The translations under genes were made by a program, and so were the position numbers. The notes beneath the pieces were generated by a model, which was given only the letters and a program-made list of their open reading frames with translations, was not told the DNA's origin and did not search any database. Shown piece by piece: positions 1-7,322 of a stretch of 64,000 nucleotides of DNA. Position 1 is the first letter of the stretch. Every line of letters begins with the position of its first letter. Source of the stretch: Luteibacter yeojuensis (GTDB lineage: Bacteria > Pseudomonadota > Gammaproteobacteria > Xanthomonadales > Rhodanobacteraceae); contig NZ_JAAQTL010000003.1 in the NCBI RefSeq assembly GCF_011742875.1, positions 167,165 to 231,164 on the forward strand, written 5' to 3'.

Positions 1-38
1 GCCATGCATCCGCTTCCGTATGGAGTCCGGGAAATGAC

Positions 39-212
39 TCAGAAGGCCATCTTGAAGACGCCGATCATGGCGAGGATGGCGATCACGAACAGGATCAGGA
101 AGATGGCGAAGCAGACCTTGGCGATGGTCGCAGCCACGCCGGAGACCCGGCTGAAGCCCAGCGCGCCGGTGACCAGGGCAATCAGGCCGAAGATGATGGC
201 GTACTTGAGCAT
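39..212 (-). CDS. DUF1328 small membrane protein (YtjA/UPF0391 family)
   Basis: This is a 57-residue protein made almost entirely of two hydrophobic helices (about residues 4-20 and 28-55) that begins [20 protein letters not shown], the characteristic start of the DUF1328/YtjA family. The function is unknown; family members are short inner-membrane proteins, sometimes stress-induced. An AGGAGG motif lies 7 bases before the chosen ATG. A second in-frame ATG two codons upstream sits too close to that site. It follows yqeY on the same strand but a repeat pair separates them, so it is probably transcribed on its own. The usual dnaG-rpoD genes are not seen at this position. Confidence 0.85.
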   Translation of the reverse strand: MLKYAIIFGLIALVTGALGFSRVSGVAATIAKVCFAIFLILFVIAILAMIGVFKMAF

Positions 213-283
213 GGGCATTCCTCCTTTGGGGGCGGCGGGGAGGATGCGGGGGCGACTGTGGGAGGGTCGTGAACGCTGGACCC

Positions 284-368
284 TGTAGGAGCCGCTACAG
301 CGGCGAGGGGACGATGCCTCGCCGCTTCAGTGCTCTATTGGCTTCTCGCCGCTATAGCGGCTCCTGCA
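284..368. repeat. Paired palindromic intergenic repeat (REP-like), copy 1
   Basis: Two inverted copies of the GTAGGAGCCGCTACAGCGGC-type element face each other around a short spacer with CTCGCCGCTTCA. Each copy can form its own hairpin and the pair can form a longer one. The same family recurs at 2286, 4481, 10770, 47361, 54847, 62008 and 63026. Confidence 0.85.
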
Positions 369-376
369 AGGTGTTG

Positions 377-820
377 TCAGGCCAGCTTGGCCTTCACCTT
401 ACCCGCCACGGAGGCCATGTCGGCGCGGCCGGCGGCCTTTTCCTTGACCAGGGCGACGACCTTGCCCATGTCGCGGGCCGTGGTGGCACCCGCCTCGATG
501 ATGGCCGAGTCGATGATGGCGTCCAGTTCGGCCTCGCTGAACTTGGCCGGGAGGTAGCCGTCGATGACGCCCATCTCGTAGCGCTCCACGTCGGCCAGGT
601 CCGTGCGCCCGGCCTTGTCGTACTGCTCGATGGAATCGCGGCGCTGCTTCTGCATCTTCTCGAGCACGGCCAGCACCTGGGCGTCGTCCAGCTCGATCCG
701 TTCGTCGACCTCGCGCTGCTTGATCTGGGCCTGGACCAGACGGATGACCGCGAGGCGGTCCTTTTCCCCGCCCTTCATGGCGGCCTTCATGTCTTCGGTG
801 ATCTTTGCCTTGAGGCTCAT
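377..820 (-). CDS. yqeY: GatB/YqeY domain protein
   Basis: A 147-residue soluble protein beginning MSLKAKITEDMKAAM and containing the YqeY signatures KDRLAVIRL near residue 20 and YEMGVIDGYLP near residue 85. The family resembles the tRNA-binding tail of GatB and of glutaminyl-tRNA synthetase, but its physiological role is not settled. A GGAG motif lies 8 bases before the ATG, so the longer open frame that starts further upstream is not used. It lies downstream of rpsU on the same strand, as in the rpsU-yqeY-dnaG-rpoD operon of related bacteria. A hairpin separates the two genes. Confidence 0.92.
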   Translation of the reverse strand: MSLKAKITEDMKAAMKGGEKDRLAVIRLVQAQIKQREVDERIELDDAQVLAVLEKMQKQRRDSIEQYDKAGRTDLADVERYEMGVIDGYLPAKFSEAELDAIIDSAIIEAGATTARDMGKVVALVKEKAAGRADMASVAGKVKAKLA

Positions 821-843
821 GTTTTTTCTCCGGGACGACGAAA

Positions 844-873
844 AGCCGGCTTCACCTTTCGGCAAAGCCGGCT
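844..873 (-). terminator. Hairpin between rpsU and yqeY
   Basis: Read on the minus strand, AGCCGGCTT and AAGCCGGCT form a 9-bp stem with a 12-base loop followed by TTTC. It lies just downstream of rpsU and upstream of the yqeY ribosome-binding site. It could partly terminate rpsU transcripts and so raise the S21:YqeY ratio. Confidence 0.6.
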
Positions 874-955
874 CGGGATTTCCGCCTGATCGCGGTGGCT
901 GCGGGAACGCGCCAGCCGCGGTACCACGCCGGCCGCGAGGCCGGACGGGGTATCA

Positions 956-1171
956 TCAGTACATGCGGGTCCGGCGCGTCGTGTCGCGGGACAGACGGCG
1001 CAGGTGACGCTTCACAGCAGCGGCGCGCTTGCGCTTACGCTCCTGGGTCGGCTTTTCGTAAAATTCGCGCTTGCGCGTTTCGGCCAGCACGCCAGCCTTC
1101 TCGCACGTACGCTTGAAGCGGCGAAGGGCAAGCTCAAACGGCTCGTTCTCGCGGACTTTAACGCTCGGCAT
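956..1171 (-). CDS. rpsU: 30S ribosomal protein S21
   Basis: The 71-residue product begins [20 protein letters not shown], the diagnostic start of bacterial S21, and ends in a long Arg/Lys-rich helix. S21 is a late-assembling protein of the small subunit that sits near the anti-Shine-Dalgarno region and helps initiation. Length and sequence fit the gammaproteobacterial family exactly. It diverges from tsaD. A consensus -10 box on the minus strand lies about 50 bases upstream, with a small inverted repeat at the likely mRNA 5' end. Confidence 0.98.
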   Translation of the reverse strand: MPSVKVRENEPFELALRRFKRTCEKAGVLAETRKREFYEKPTQERKRKRAAAVKRHLRRLSRDTTRRTRMY

Positions 1172-1195
1172 GGAAACTCCACTTGATTAAACTGA

Positions 1196-1212
1196 CCCGG
1201 TGAATCCGGGTG
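1196..1212 (-). promoter_or_regulatory. Inverted repeat at the rpsU mRNA 5' end
   Basis: ACCCGG and CCGGGT are separated by TGAAT, giving a compact 6-bp stem right after the predicted start of the rpsU transcript. It may stabilise the message or regulate translation; either is inference. Confidence 0.45.
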
Positions 1213-1220
1213 AGCCGTGG

Positions 1221-1250
1221 ATTATAACGTGATCGAGATGAGAAATTCAA
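1221..1250 (-). promoter_or_regulatory. Sigma70-type promoter of rpsU
   Basis: On the minus strand a perfect -10 TATAAT (1221-1226) follows TTGAAT (1245-1250) with an 18-bp spacer. The -35 hexamer lies inside the first codons of tsaD, so the divergent genes overlap their control region. Predicted transcripts start near 1214. Confidence 0.7.
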
Positions 1251-2278
1251 AGCCCGTACTGGGCGTGGAAACCTCCTGCGACGAGACGGGCGTGGCCCTG
1301 CTCCGCTGGGACCCGGACCAGCCGGGCCGGGGGTTGCTGTCCCATGCGCTTTTCAGCCAGATCGCCCTGCATGCCGAGTACGGCGGTGTGGTGCCCGAAC
1401 TGGCCAGCCGCGACCATGTCCGGAAGCTGCTCCCCCTGCTGCGGGAAGCCCTGAAGGCCGCCGGGCTGACCCCGGCCGACCTCGGCGGCGTGGCCTACAC
1501 GGCCGGGCCGGGCCTTGTCGGCGCCCTGCTGGTCGGGGCTTCCGCCGCCCGGGCCATGGCCTGGGCGCTGGGCGTACCGGCCATCGGCGTCCACCACATG
1601 GAGGGCCACCTGCTGGCGCCGCTGCTCGAGGACGATCCGCCGGAGCCGCCCTTTGTGGCGCTGCTGGTGTCCGGCGGACACTCCATGCTGGTGGAGGTCA
1701 AGGCCATCGGGCAGTACCGGATCCTCGGCGATACCCTGGACGACGCCGCGGGCGAGGCCTTCGACAAGACGGCCAAGCTCATGGGCCTGCCTTATCCGGG
1801 TGGCCCGGCGCTGGCGAAACTGGCCGAGCAAGGCACGCCCGGTCGTTTCCGTTTCTCGCGTCCGATGGTCGACCGGCCTGGGCTGGACTTCAGTTTCTCG
1901 GGGCTGAAGACCCAGGTCCTGCTGGCCTGGCAGGCCTCCGATAAGAGCGAGCAGACCCGTGCCGACATCGCCCGCGGGTTCGAGGAGGCCATCGTCGACA
2001 CGCTGGCGATCAAGTGCCGGCGCGCGCTGGAGGCCACAGGCGCGAAGCGGCTGGTGATCGCCGGTGGCGTGGGCGCGAACAAGCGCCTGCGCGAGCAGCT
2101 GGCTCAGGCCGGTGCCGCCGACGGTTTCCGGGTCTATTTCCCGCGGCTGGCGTTCTGCACCGACAACGGCGCGATGATCGCCCTGGCCGGGGCGATCCGC
2201 CTGGCTGCGGGCCAGCACCAGGACGAAACCATCCAGGTGTTTCCGCGCTGGAACCTCGAAACCCTGCCGGCGGCATAG
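1238..2278 (+). CDS. tsaD: tRNA threonylcarbamoyladenosine transferase TsaD
   Basis: TsaD moves the threonylcarbamoyl group from TC-AMP to A37 of tRNAs that read ANN codons, together with TsaB and TsaE. The 346-residue product opens with the phosphate-binding strand [16 protein letters not shown] and has the metal-binding [12 protein letters not shown] motif near residues 115-126. It also has the ASKHA nucleotide-binding segments VSGGHSML and [11 protein letters not shown]. Length matches the family. The ATG at 1238 was chosen because the upstream GTG at 1217 lies in front of the usual N-terminus and on the divergent rpsU promoter. A perfect palindrome follows the stop. Confidence 0.97.
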   Translation: MRNSKPVLGVETSCDETGVALLRWDPDQPGRGLLSHALFSQIALHAEYGGVVPELASRDHVRKLLPLLREALKAAGLTPADLGGVAYTAGPGLVGALLVGASAARAMAWALGVPAIGVHHMEGHLLAPLLEDDPPEPPFVALLVSGGHSMLVEVKAIGQYRILGDTLDDAAGEAFDKTAKLMGLPYPGGPALAKLAEQGTPGRFRFSRPMVDRPGLDFSFSGLKTQVLLAWQASDKSEQTRADIARGFEEAIVDTLAIKCRRALEATGAKRLVIAGGVGANKRLREQLAQAGAADGFRVYFPRLAFCTDNGAMIALAGAIRLAAGQHQDETIQVFPRWNLETLPAA

Positions 2279-2285
2279 ACATCCC

Positions 2286-2311
2286 GTAGGAGCCGCTGGA
2301 GCGGCTCCTAC
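2286..2311. repeat. Single palindromic repeat after tsaD
   Basis: GTAGGAGCCGCT and AGCGGCTCCTAC flank GG, a perfect 12-bp stem. It belongs to the same family as the paired repeats and probably doubles as a transcript 3' end for tsaD, although no T-run follows. Confidence 0.8.
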
Positions 2312-2377
2312 AACCGAACGCTTGCGCGATCGCCTTTCGTCGTCGACCCTGTAATCCCTCTTTACCGCCCTATCCCC

Positions 2378-2737
2378 ATGGACATCGTCTTCATCGAAGA
2401 CCTGCGCATCGACGCGGTCATCGGCATCTACGACTGGGAGCGTCGCATCCGGCAGACGTTGTCGTTCGACCTCGAGATGGCCTTCGACAACCGTCGCCCC
2501 GCGGCCAGCGACGACATCGCCGACACGCTCAACTACAAGTCGATCTCCAGGCGCCTCCAGGCCTACGTCGAAGGCTCCAGCTTCGGTCTTGTCGAAACGC
2601 TCGCCGAACGCTGCGCGGATATCGTGCGCGAGGAATTCGGCGTGGCCTGGGTGCGACTGAAGCTGTCCAAGCCCGGCGCGGTACGCGGCGCGAAGGCGGT
2701 CGGCGTGCGCATCGAACGAGGCACGCGCCCGGCATGA
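2378..2737 (+). CDS. folB: Dihydroneopterin aldolase FolB
   Basis: FolB cleaves 7,8-dihydroneopterin to 6-hydroxymethyl-7,8-dihydropterin and glycolaldehyde in folate synthesis. The 119-residue protein starts MDIVFIEDLRIDAVIGIYDW, typical of the family, and has the conserved Glu in LVETLAERCAD (near residue 75) and the catalytic Lys in LSKPGAV (near residue 100). Its end overlaps the start of the channel gene by four bases (ATGA). folK, the next enzyme of the pathway, follows that gene, so the three form a tight operon. Confidence 0.96.
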   Translation: MDIVFIEDLRIDAVIGIYDWERRIRQTLSFDLEMAFDNRRPAASDDIADTLNYKSISRRLQAYVEGSSFGLVETLAERCADIVREEFGVAWVRLKLSKPGAVRGAKAVGVRIERGTRPA

Positions 2738-3999
2738 TCGAACCGCAGCACATCCAGACCTTCCTCGACGAACTCATTCCCTCGCCCGTGTGGCGGCGGG
2801 TGGTGCTGGTGGCCGGACTGGTCGTCCTGGCCTGGCTCGTGGATCTGCTCGGTCGCCTCTTCCTGCACCGCGTCGTGCGCGCCGCCACGCGGCACACGCA
2901 CTGGCGCTGGGACGACGCGCTCTACGAATTCGGGAGTTTCCGCTGGCTGGCACGGATGCTGCCGGGCATCGTCGTGTACTACGGCATCGAATTGCTGCTG
3001 CCCGTGAGCGATGGCGTGGGTGCCTTCGTGCGCAACCTCGCCGTGTGCTGGATCATCGTCTGCGTCATCTCGGCCATGGGCCGTGCGCTGCTCGCCTTCG
3101 AATCGCTCTACAGCGCGACACCGGCCGGCAAACGCTCCATCAAGGGCATCGTGCAGCTCTTGCAGCTGGCGTTGTGGATCGTGGCGCTGGTGCTGGTGAT
3201 CACCAAGCTCACCCACCAGAGCCTCGGCCTGCTGCTTTCCGGCATCGGCGCCATGTCGGCGGTCCTGCTGCTGGTATTCAAGGACACGATCCTCGGTTTC
3301 GTCGCGGGCATCCAGCTCAGCACCAACGACATGCTGCACGTGGGCGACTGGATCACGATGCCTTCCGCCGGTGTCGACGGCGACGTCATCGACATCACGC
3401 TGCATACGGTCAAGGTGCGCAATTTCGACCGCACGATCGTCACCGTGCCGACCTGGAAGCTGATCTCCGAATCGTTCCAGAACTGGCGCGGCATGGCCGA
3501 GTCCGGCGGGCGCCGCATCAAGCGCGAGCTGTTCGTGGACGCGGCGTGCGTGCGTTTCCTCGAAGACGAGGAGATCGAACGGTTCGGCCGCGTGCACTTG
3601 CTGAAGGCGTACCTCGAACGCAAGCGCGAGGACATCCGGCGCTGGAACGAGGCGCTGGGCGAACCCGGCAAGCTGCCGGTGAACCGGCGCCGGCAGACCA
3701 ATATCGGCGCGTTCCGCGCTTACGCCGAGGCCTACCTCGCGGCGCATCCCGACGTGCACGAGCGGATGACCCGCATGGTGCGCATGCGCGATCCCGGGGC
3801 GCAGGGCATTCCGCTGGAAGTCTATTGCTTCACGAACACGGTGGTCTGGCTCGATTACGAGCGCATCCAGGCCGACATCTTCGATCACCTCATCGCCATC
3901 CTCCCCGAGTTCGGTCTGCGTCCGTTCCAGCAGCCGTCGGGCGGCGACGTGCGCGACGTTCTCGCCGGTGTCCGCCCCGCCGTGCCGGAGGGTGCCTGA
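2734..3999 (+). CDS. MscS-family mechanosensitive ion channel (YbdG-like)
   Basis: A 421-residue inner-membrane protein with five predicted hydrophobic helices in the first 190 residues. These are followed by a pore-lining helix and beta domain with VFKDTILGFVAGIQLSTNDM and GDWITMPSAGVDGDVIDI, the MscS-domain signature. The cytoplasmic part is longer than in MscS, as in YbdG/Ynai-type channels that open under hypo-osmotic stress. It starts within the folB stop codon and ends one base before folK, so it is transcribed with folate genes. A functional link to folate is not evident. Confidence 0.88.
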   Translation: MIEPQHIQTFLDELIPSPVWRRVVLVAGLVVLAWLVDLLGRLFLHRVVRAATRHTHWRWDDALYEFGSFRWLARMLPGIVVYYGIELLLPVSDGVGAFVRNLAVCWIIVCVISAMGRALLAFESLYSATPAGKRSIKGIVQLLQLALWIVALVLVITKLTHQSLGLLLSGIGAMSAVLLLVFKDTILGFVAGIQLSTNDMLHVGDWITMPSAGVDGDVIDITLHTVKVRNFDRTIVTVPTWKLISESFQNWRGMAESGGRRIKRELFVDAACVRFLEDEEIERFGRVHLLKAYLERKREDIRRWNEALGEPGKLPVNRRRQTNIGAFRAYAEAYLAAHPDVHERMTRMVRMRDPGAQGIPLEVYCFTNTVVWLDYERIQADIFDHLIAILPEFGLRPFQQPSGGDVRDVLAGVRPAVPEGA

Positions 4000-4000
4000 G

Positions 4001-4495
4001 GTGGGACGTGCCTACCTGAGTCTCGGTTCCAACATCGACGCCGAGCGTTGGCTCGGCCTCGCCGTCGCCGAACTGCGCGCCCGCTTCGGGGCGCTGGACG
4101 TATCGCCCGTGTATCGCAGCGCGGCCGTGGGGTTCGACGGTCCGGATTTCCTCAACCTGGCCGTCGGCCTCGACAGCGACCTGGCGCCCGAAGCGCTCAA
4201 CGACTGGCTGCATGCGCTGGAGGACCGCCACGGTCGTATCCGCGGCGGCGAGCGCTACGCCAGCCGGACGCTGGATATCGACATCGTCCTCTATGACGAC
4301 CTCGTGCTGAGCGGCGAGGGCAACCTGCAGATACCGCGCGGCGAACTGCGCCACGCGTTCGTGCTGAAGCCGATGGCCGATATCGCTCCCGGGGTGCGTC
4401 ATCCGGTCAGCGGAACGACCATGGCGGAACTGTGGTCGGCGTTTCCTGCCGAAACGGAGCCGCTGGGACTGGCCGAGCTGCGGGAGCCGCCATAG
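4001..4495 (+). CDS. folK: 2-amino-4-hydroxy-6-hydroxymethyldihydropteridine pyrophosphokinase FolK
   Basis: FolK transfers pyrophosphate from ATP to hydroxymethyldihydropterin, the step before dihydropteroate synthase. The 164-residue product shows AYLSLGSNI at the start, the ED-RH segment LEDRHGRIRGGERYASRTLDIDI split over residues 76-98, and IPRGELRHAFVLKPMADI, all diagnostic. A GTG at 4001 with GGAGGG 8 bases upstream was chosen over an ATG inside the channel gene. The last codons and the TAG stop fall inside a palindromic repeat (GGGAGCCGCCATAGCGGC), so the repeat supplies the C-terminal REPP tail. Confidence 0.95.
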   Translation: MGRAYLSLGSNIDAERWLGLAVAELRARFGALDVSPVYRSAAVGFDGPDFLNLAVGLDSDLAPEALNDWLHALEDRHGRIRGGERYASRTLDIDIVLYDDLVLSGEGNLQIPRGELRHAFVLKPMADIAPGVRHPVSGTTMAELWSAFPAETEPLGLAELREPP

Positions 4496-4562
4496 CGGCG
4501 AGAAGCCCACGAGGCGCTGACCCCACTGAGGCAGGCTCCCTCCCCGCTGTGCGGCTCCTACA
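4481..4562. repeat. Paired palindromic repeat overlapping the folK stop
   Basis: The left arm CGGGAGCCGCCATAGCGGC contains the folK stop codon; the right arm CGCTGTGCGGCTCCTACAG lies about 45 bases on. The arms are more diverged than in other copies. Confidence 0.7.
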
Positions 4563-4642
4563 GGGCGAGCGGCAGGGAACTGGCGGGGCTCCCGGCAAGA
4601 TGCTACAACGCCTTCCACATCGGACCACGGGGACACAAGGAA

Positions 4643-5497
4643 ATGGGTAAGTTCGCTCGTAGTTGGGCGCTGATGAAGGCCAGCGCCACCATCCTTCGCC
4701 AGGACAAGGAGCTGATGCTCTTTCCGTTGCTGGCCGGCCTGGCATCGCTGGTGGTGGTGGCCACCTTCGCATGGCCGGTATACACGCTGTTCGCCCATCA
4801 CCACGCGGACTTCGAGGGCCAGCGCCAGCACGTCTCGCCGCTCTTCATGCTGGTGAGCTTCCTGTTCTATTTCGTGCAGTACGGTGTGGTGATCTTCTTC
4901 AACGTCGCGCTCGCGTCGGCCGCGCTCATCCGTCTCGACGGCGGCAACCCGACCCTCGGCGACGGCATCCGCACCGCCATGGGCAAGCTGCCGAACATCA
5001 TCGGTTACGCCCTCATCGCCGCCACGGTGGGCATGATCCTGCGCGCGCTGCAGGAGCGCCTCGGTTTCGTCGGCCGCATCGTGGCCGGCCTGCTCGGCCT
5101 CGGCTGGACGGTGGCCACCTTCCTCGTCGTGCCGGTGCTCGCCGCCCAGGACGTGGGTCCGGTCGACGCGGTGAAACGCAGCACCTCGCTGCTGAAGCAG
5201 ACCTGGGGCGAAAACCTGATCGGCAACGCCGGCATCGGCGTGGCGGGCGGCATCCTCACCTTCTGCCTCATCTTCGTCAGCGGCGTCCTGTTCTTCGCGG
5301 CGGCGGCCACGAAGTCGATCGCCCTGATGGTCGCCGTGGGCGTGGTCGCGGTGATCGCGCTCATCGCCCTCAGCCTGTTCCAGACGGCGATGCATGGCGT
5401 GTACTCCGCCGCGCTTTACCGTTACGCGGACCAGGGCGATCCGGGCCAGGGCTTCGACCGCGCGCTGCTCGAATCGGCGTTCCGCCAGAAGAACTGA
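4643..5497 (+). CDS. DUF6159-type integral membrane protein
   Basis: A 284-residue protein with about six hydrophobic segments (near 27-50, 66-92, 113-135, 145-165, 192-220 and 224-250). It begins MGKFARSWALMKASATILRQ, and the segment ELMLFPLLAGLASL resembles the DUF6159 family of uncharacterised bacterial membrane proteins. No catalytic motif is visible. It has the AGGAAATG-type context immediately before the ATG and stands alone between folK and a convergent reductase gene. A transport or envelope role would be a guess. Confidence 0.75.
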   Translation: MGKFARSWALMKASATILRQDKELMLFPLLAGLASLVVVATFAWPVYTLFAHHHADFEGQRQHVSPLFMLVSFLFYFVQYGVVIFFNVALASAALIRLDGGNPTLGDGIRTAMGKLPNIIGYALIAATVGMILRALQERLGFVGRIVAGLLGLGWTVATFLVVPVLAAQDVGPVDAVKRSTSLLKQTWGENLIGNAGIGVAGGILTFCLIFVSGVLFFAAAATKSIALMVAVGVVAVIALIALSLFQTAMHGVYSAALYRYADQGDPGQGFDRALLESAFRQKN

Positions 5498-5500
5498 TTT

Positions 5501-5524
5501 ACCTGTCTTCGCAGGAACGACGGT
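5501..5524. repeat. Short CTTCGCAGGAACGAC repeat, single copy
   Basis: This fragment matches one arm of the second intergenic repeat family seen as pairs at 52198 and 61045. It lies between two convergent genes. Confidence 0.5.
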
Positions 5525-5527
5525 TCG

Positions 5528-6265
5528 TCAGATTGTCAGGGCGCGGCCGCCATCCACGCGTATGACCTGCCCGGTCGTGTAATGCGCATCGAGAAGCAGC
5601 CAGCGCACCGCTTCCGCGACATCCTCTGGCTCGCCCTTGCGGGCCAGAGGCGTTTTTGCGATCAGCACTTCGGCGGCTTCTTCCGGCTTTCCCGACGATG
5701 GCCAGAGGATGGCGCCGGGAGCGACGGCGTTGACGCGCACTTCGGGCGCCAACTCCTTCGCGAGGGACAAGGTCAGCATCTCGAGCGCGGCTTTCGCCAT
5801 CGAATACACGGTATGCCCCGCCAGCGGACGTTCCGCGTAGATGTCGACGATGCTGACGATCGCGCCCCGCGCTTCGCGCAGCGCGGGCGCGGCGGCCTGG
5901 GCGAGGAAGAAGGGCGCGCGGGCATTGGCCGCGAACAGGTCGTCCCAGTGGGCCGCGGTGGTTTCGCCGATCGGGGTCGGATAGAAGGCCGAGGCGTTGT
6001 TGACCAGGCCGTCGAGCCGGCCGAACCGGTTCGTCACCGACTCGACGAGCGGGTGCAGGGCGGCATCGTCCTCGAGCGCGGCGGCAAACGTGGCGACGCT
6101 GCCGTCCCGCACGGCGTTGAGTTCCCGCGCGAGCGCATCGGCTTCGGCGCTGGAATGGCGGTAGTGGACGGCGACGGAGCAACCCGCGGCGTGCAGCCGC
6201 CGCGCGATGGCTGCACCCACGCGGCGTGCGCCGCCGGTGACGAGGACGACCGGGGAGGGATTCAC
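5528..6265 (-). CDS. Pteridine reductase, FolM/PTR1-like short-chain dehydrogenase
   Basis: A 245-residue short-chain dehydrogenase. The nucleotide-binding motif is TGGARRVGAAIA, with the Arg pair typical of pteridine reductases rather than the common TGxxxGIG. The catalytic motif is YSMAK, about residue 158. Family members reduce dihydrobiopterin/dihydromonapterin or dihydrofolate using NADPH. A GTG at 6263-6265 was chosen because AAGGAG lies 6 bases upstream. It is convergent to the membrane protein gene and about 1 kb from folB/folK, which fits a folate/pterin role. The exact substrate is inferred from family resemblance. Confidence 0.85.
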   Translation of the reverse strand: MNPSPVVLVTGGARRVGAAIARRLHAAGCSVAVHYRHSSAEADALARELNAVRDGSVATFAAALEDDAALHPLVESVTNRFGRLDGLVNNASAFYPTPIGETTAAHWDDLFAANARAPFFLAQAAAPALREARGAIVSIVDIYAERPLAGHTVYSMAKAALEMLTLSLAKELAPEVRVNAVAPGAILWPSSGKPEEAAEVLIAKTPLARKGEPEDVAEAVRWLLLDAHYTTGQVIRVDGGRALTI

Positions 6266-6317
6266 GACTGGCTCCTTTTCGCGACGCGCACGAGCTTGCC
6301 GTAAACGGTGGCCCGCG

Positions 6318-7172
6318 TCACGTCGCGGGCTTGCGTCTTGCGGCGGTTTTCTTCGCCGCCGGAGCACGCGTGACCGGCTTCTTCGCGGTCTTGCGGGTCG
6401 CGGCTTTCTTGGTCATGGCCTTTTTCGCCGCCTTGCGGGCGGAAGCCTTCGGCATCGGCTCGCCGGCATCGGCGCCACCCTTGCCGTTGGCGGCCCGGGA
6501 CATCCTGGATGCACCGCGCTTTCCCGTCGCCGGAGGCGCGTCGCCGTCGTCGATGTGCACGTCGCCGCTGAAGAGGTCGATGGCGGTCTTCGCCACCTGG
6601 CCGGTGTCGTAGTAGGCATAGGCCCCCACGCCCAGCGCACCGACGACCGGCAGCCAGCGCGAGATGCCCTTGCCGACGGCGCGCTTCGACACGCCGACGC
6701 CGATCCGGCCGGCGAGGCGTTGCAGGACGCTCGTGGCGGCGGTACGGAACACCAGGCGGTCGCCCACGCGGATGGCCACGTCGCGGAAGGCCTGCGCGGC
6801 GGTGTGGCGGAACAGGCACCACAGCATCTGCTCGCGGCCCAGTTTGGCCGTCTTCCCATACGCGGAGGCGATGTCGCTGACCAGCTGGCCCTGGATGCGC
6901 CAGATGGCGACCAGTTCGGGCAGCACCGTGAGCCAGCCGAGCGGCCCCGGCGGAAGCGCCAGCGAACCCGCGGTGATCGCGGCCTTGTTCGCGGCGGCGC
7001 TGGCCAGGCGGCGGCATTCCTCCGCGGCGCCGCCTTTGCTGGCGCGAGGGATGTCGCTGTCCGGGATGCGGCTGACGAACTCGAGGATCGCCTTCGCCAC
7101 GGGACTGTCGCCACGGTCGACGGCGACGGGAACGATCTCCTTCGACGTCGGGGCCGGTTCGCGTTTTGTCAT
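6318..7172 (-). CDS. EcsC family protein with Lys/Ala-rich histone-like tail
   Basis: A 284-residue protein. Residues about 40-180 match the EcsC family (SLALPPGPLGWLTVLPELVA, then IQGQLVSDIASAYGK), which is named from an uncharacterised gene linked to an ABC transporter. After residue 215 the sequence becomes highly basic and repetitive (KASARKAAKKAMTKKAATRK), resembling histone H1/AlgP-like tails that bind nucleic acid. The ATG at 7172 has GGAG 9 bases upstream; a TTG three codons earlier is possible. The tail is long for the family and suggests either a fused DNA-binding module or an unstructured extension. Function is unknown. Confidence 0.8.
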   Translation of the reverse strand: MTKREPAPTSKEIVPVAVDRGDSPVAKAILEFVSRIPDSDIPRASKGGAAEECRRLASAAANKAAITAGSLALPPGPLGWLTVLPELVAIWRIQGQLVSDIASAYGKTAKLGREQMLWCLFRHTAAQAFRDVAIRVGDRLVFRTAATSVLQRLAGRIGVGVSKRAVGKGISRWLPVVGALGVGAYAYYDTGQVAKTAIDLFSGDVHIDDGDAPPATGKRGASRMSRAANGKGGADAGEPMPKASARKAAKKAMTKKAATRKTAKKPVTRAPAAKKTAARRKPAT

Positions 7173-7291
7173 CGTCTTCAACTCCGGGTGCGGATGCGCG
7201 GGCCATCGTCGCCGCCGGGGCGTGATTCGTCCATGAAGCGCCGGGCGGCCGCCGCGAAAGCGGCATGAAAGCTACGGACCTCACACTTGTT

Positions 7292-7311
7292 GATACGTTA
7301 TAACATTTTAC
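7292..7311 (+). promoter_or_regulatory. AT-rich palindromic operator candidate before the TonB receptor
   Basis: GATACGTTATAACATTTTAC contains the 8-bp palindrome GTTATAAC and sits 11-30 bases before the receptor start, overlapping a TATAAC -10-like hexamer. The half-site TATAACATTT resembles Zur half-sites, but the spacing differs from the textbook consensus. Confidence 0.4.
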
Positions 7312-7322
7312 GAAGTGAGCCC

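Noticed and set aside
284..368. Repeat pairs as CRISPR units
   Set aside because: Arms are inverted, not direct; spacers are few and there are no cas genes in the window.
1223..1228. TATAAC as a plus-strand -10 for tsaD
   Set aside because: No -35 at a proper distance, and it lies too close to the tsaD start; the same bases form a perfect -10 for rpsU on the other strand.
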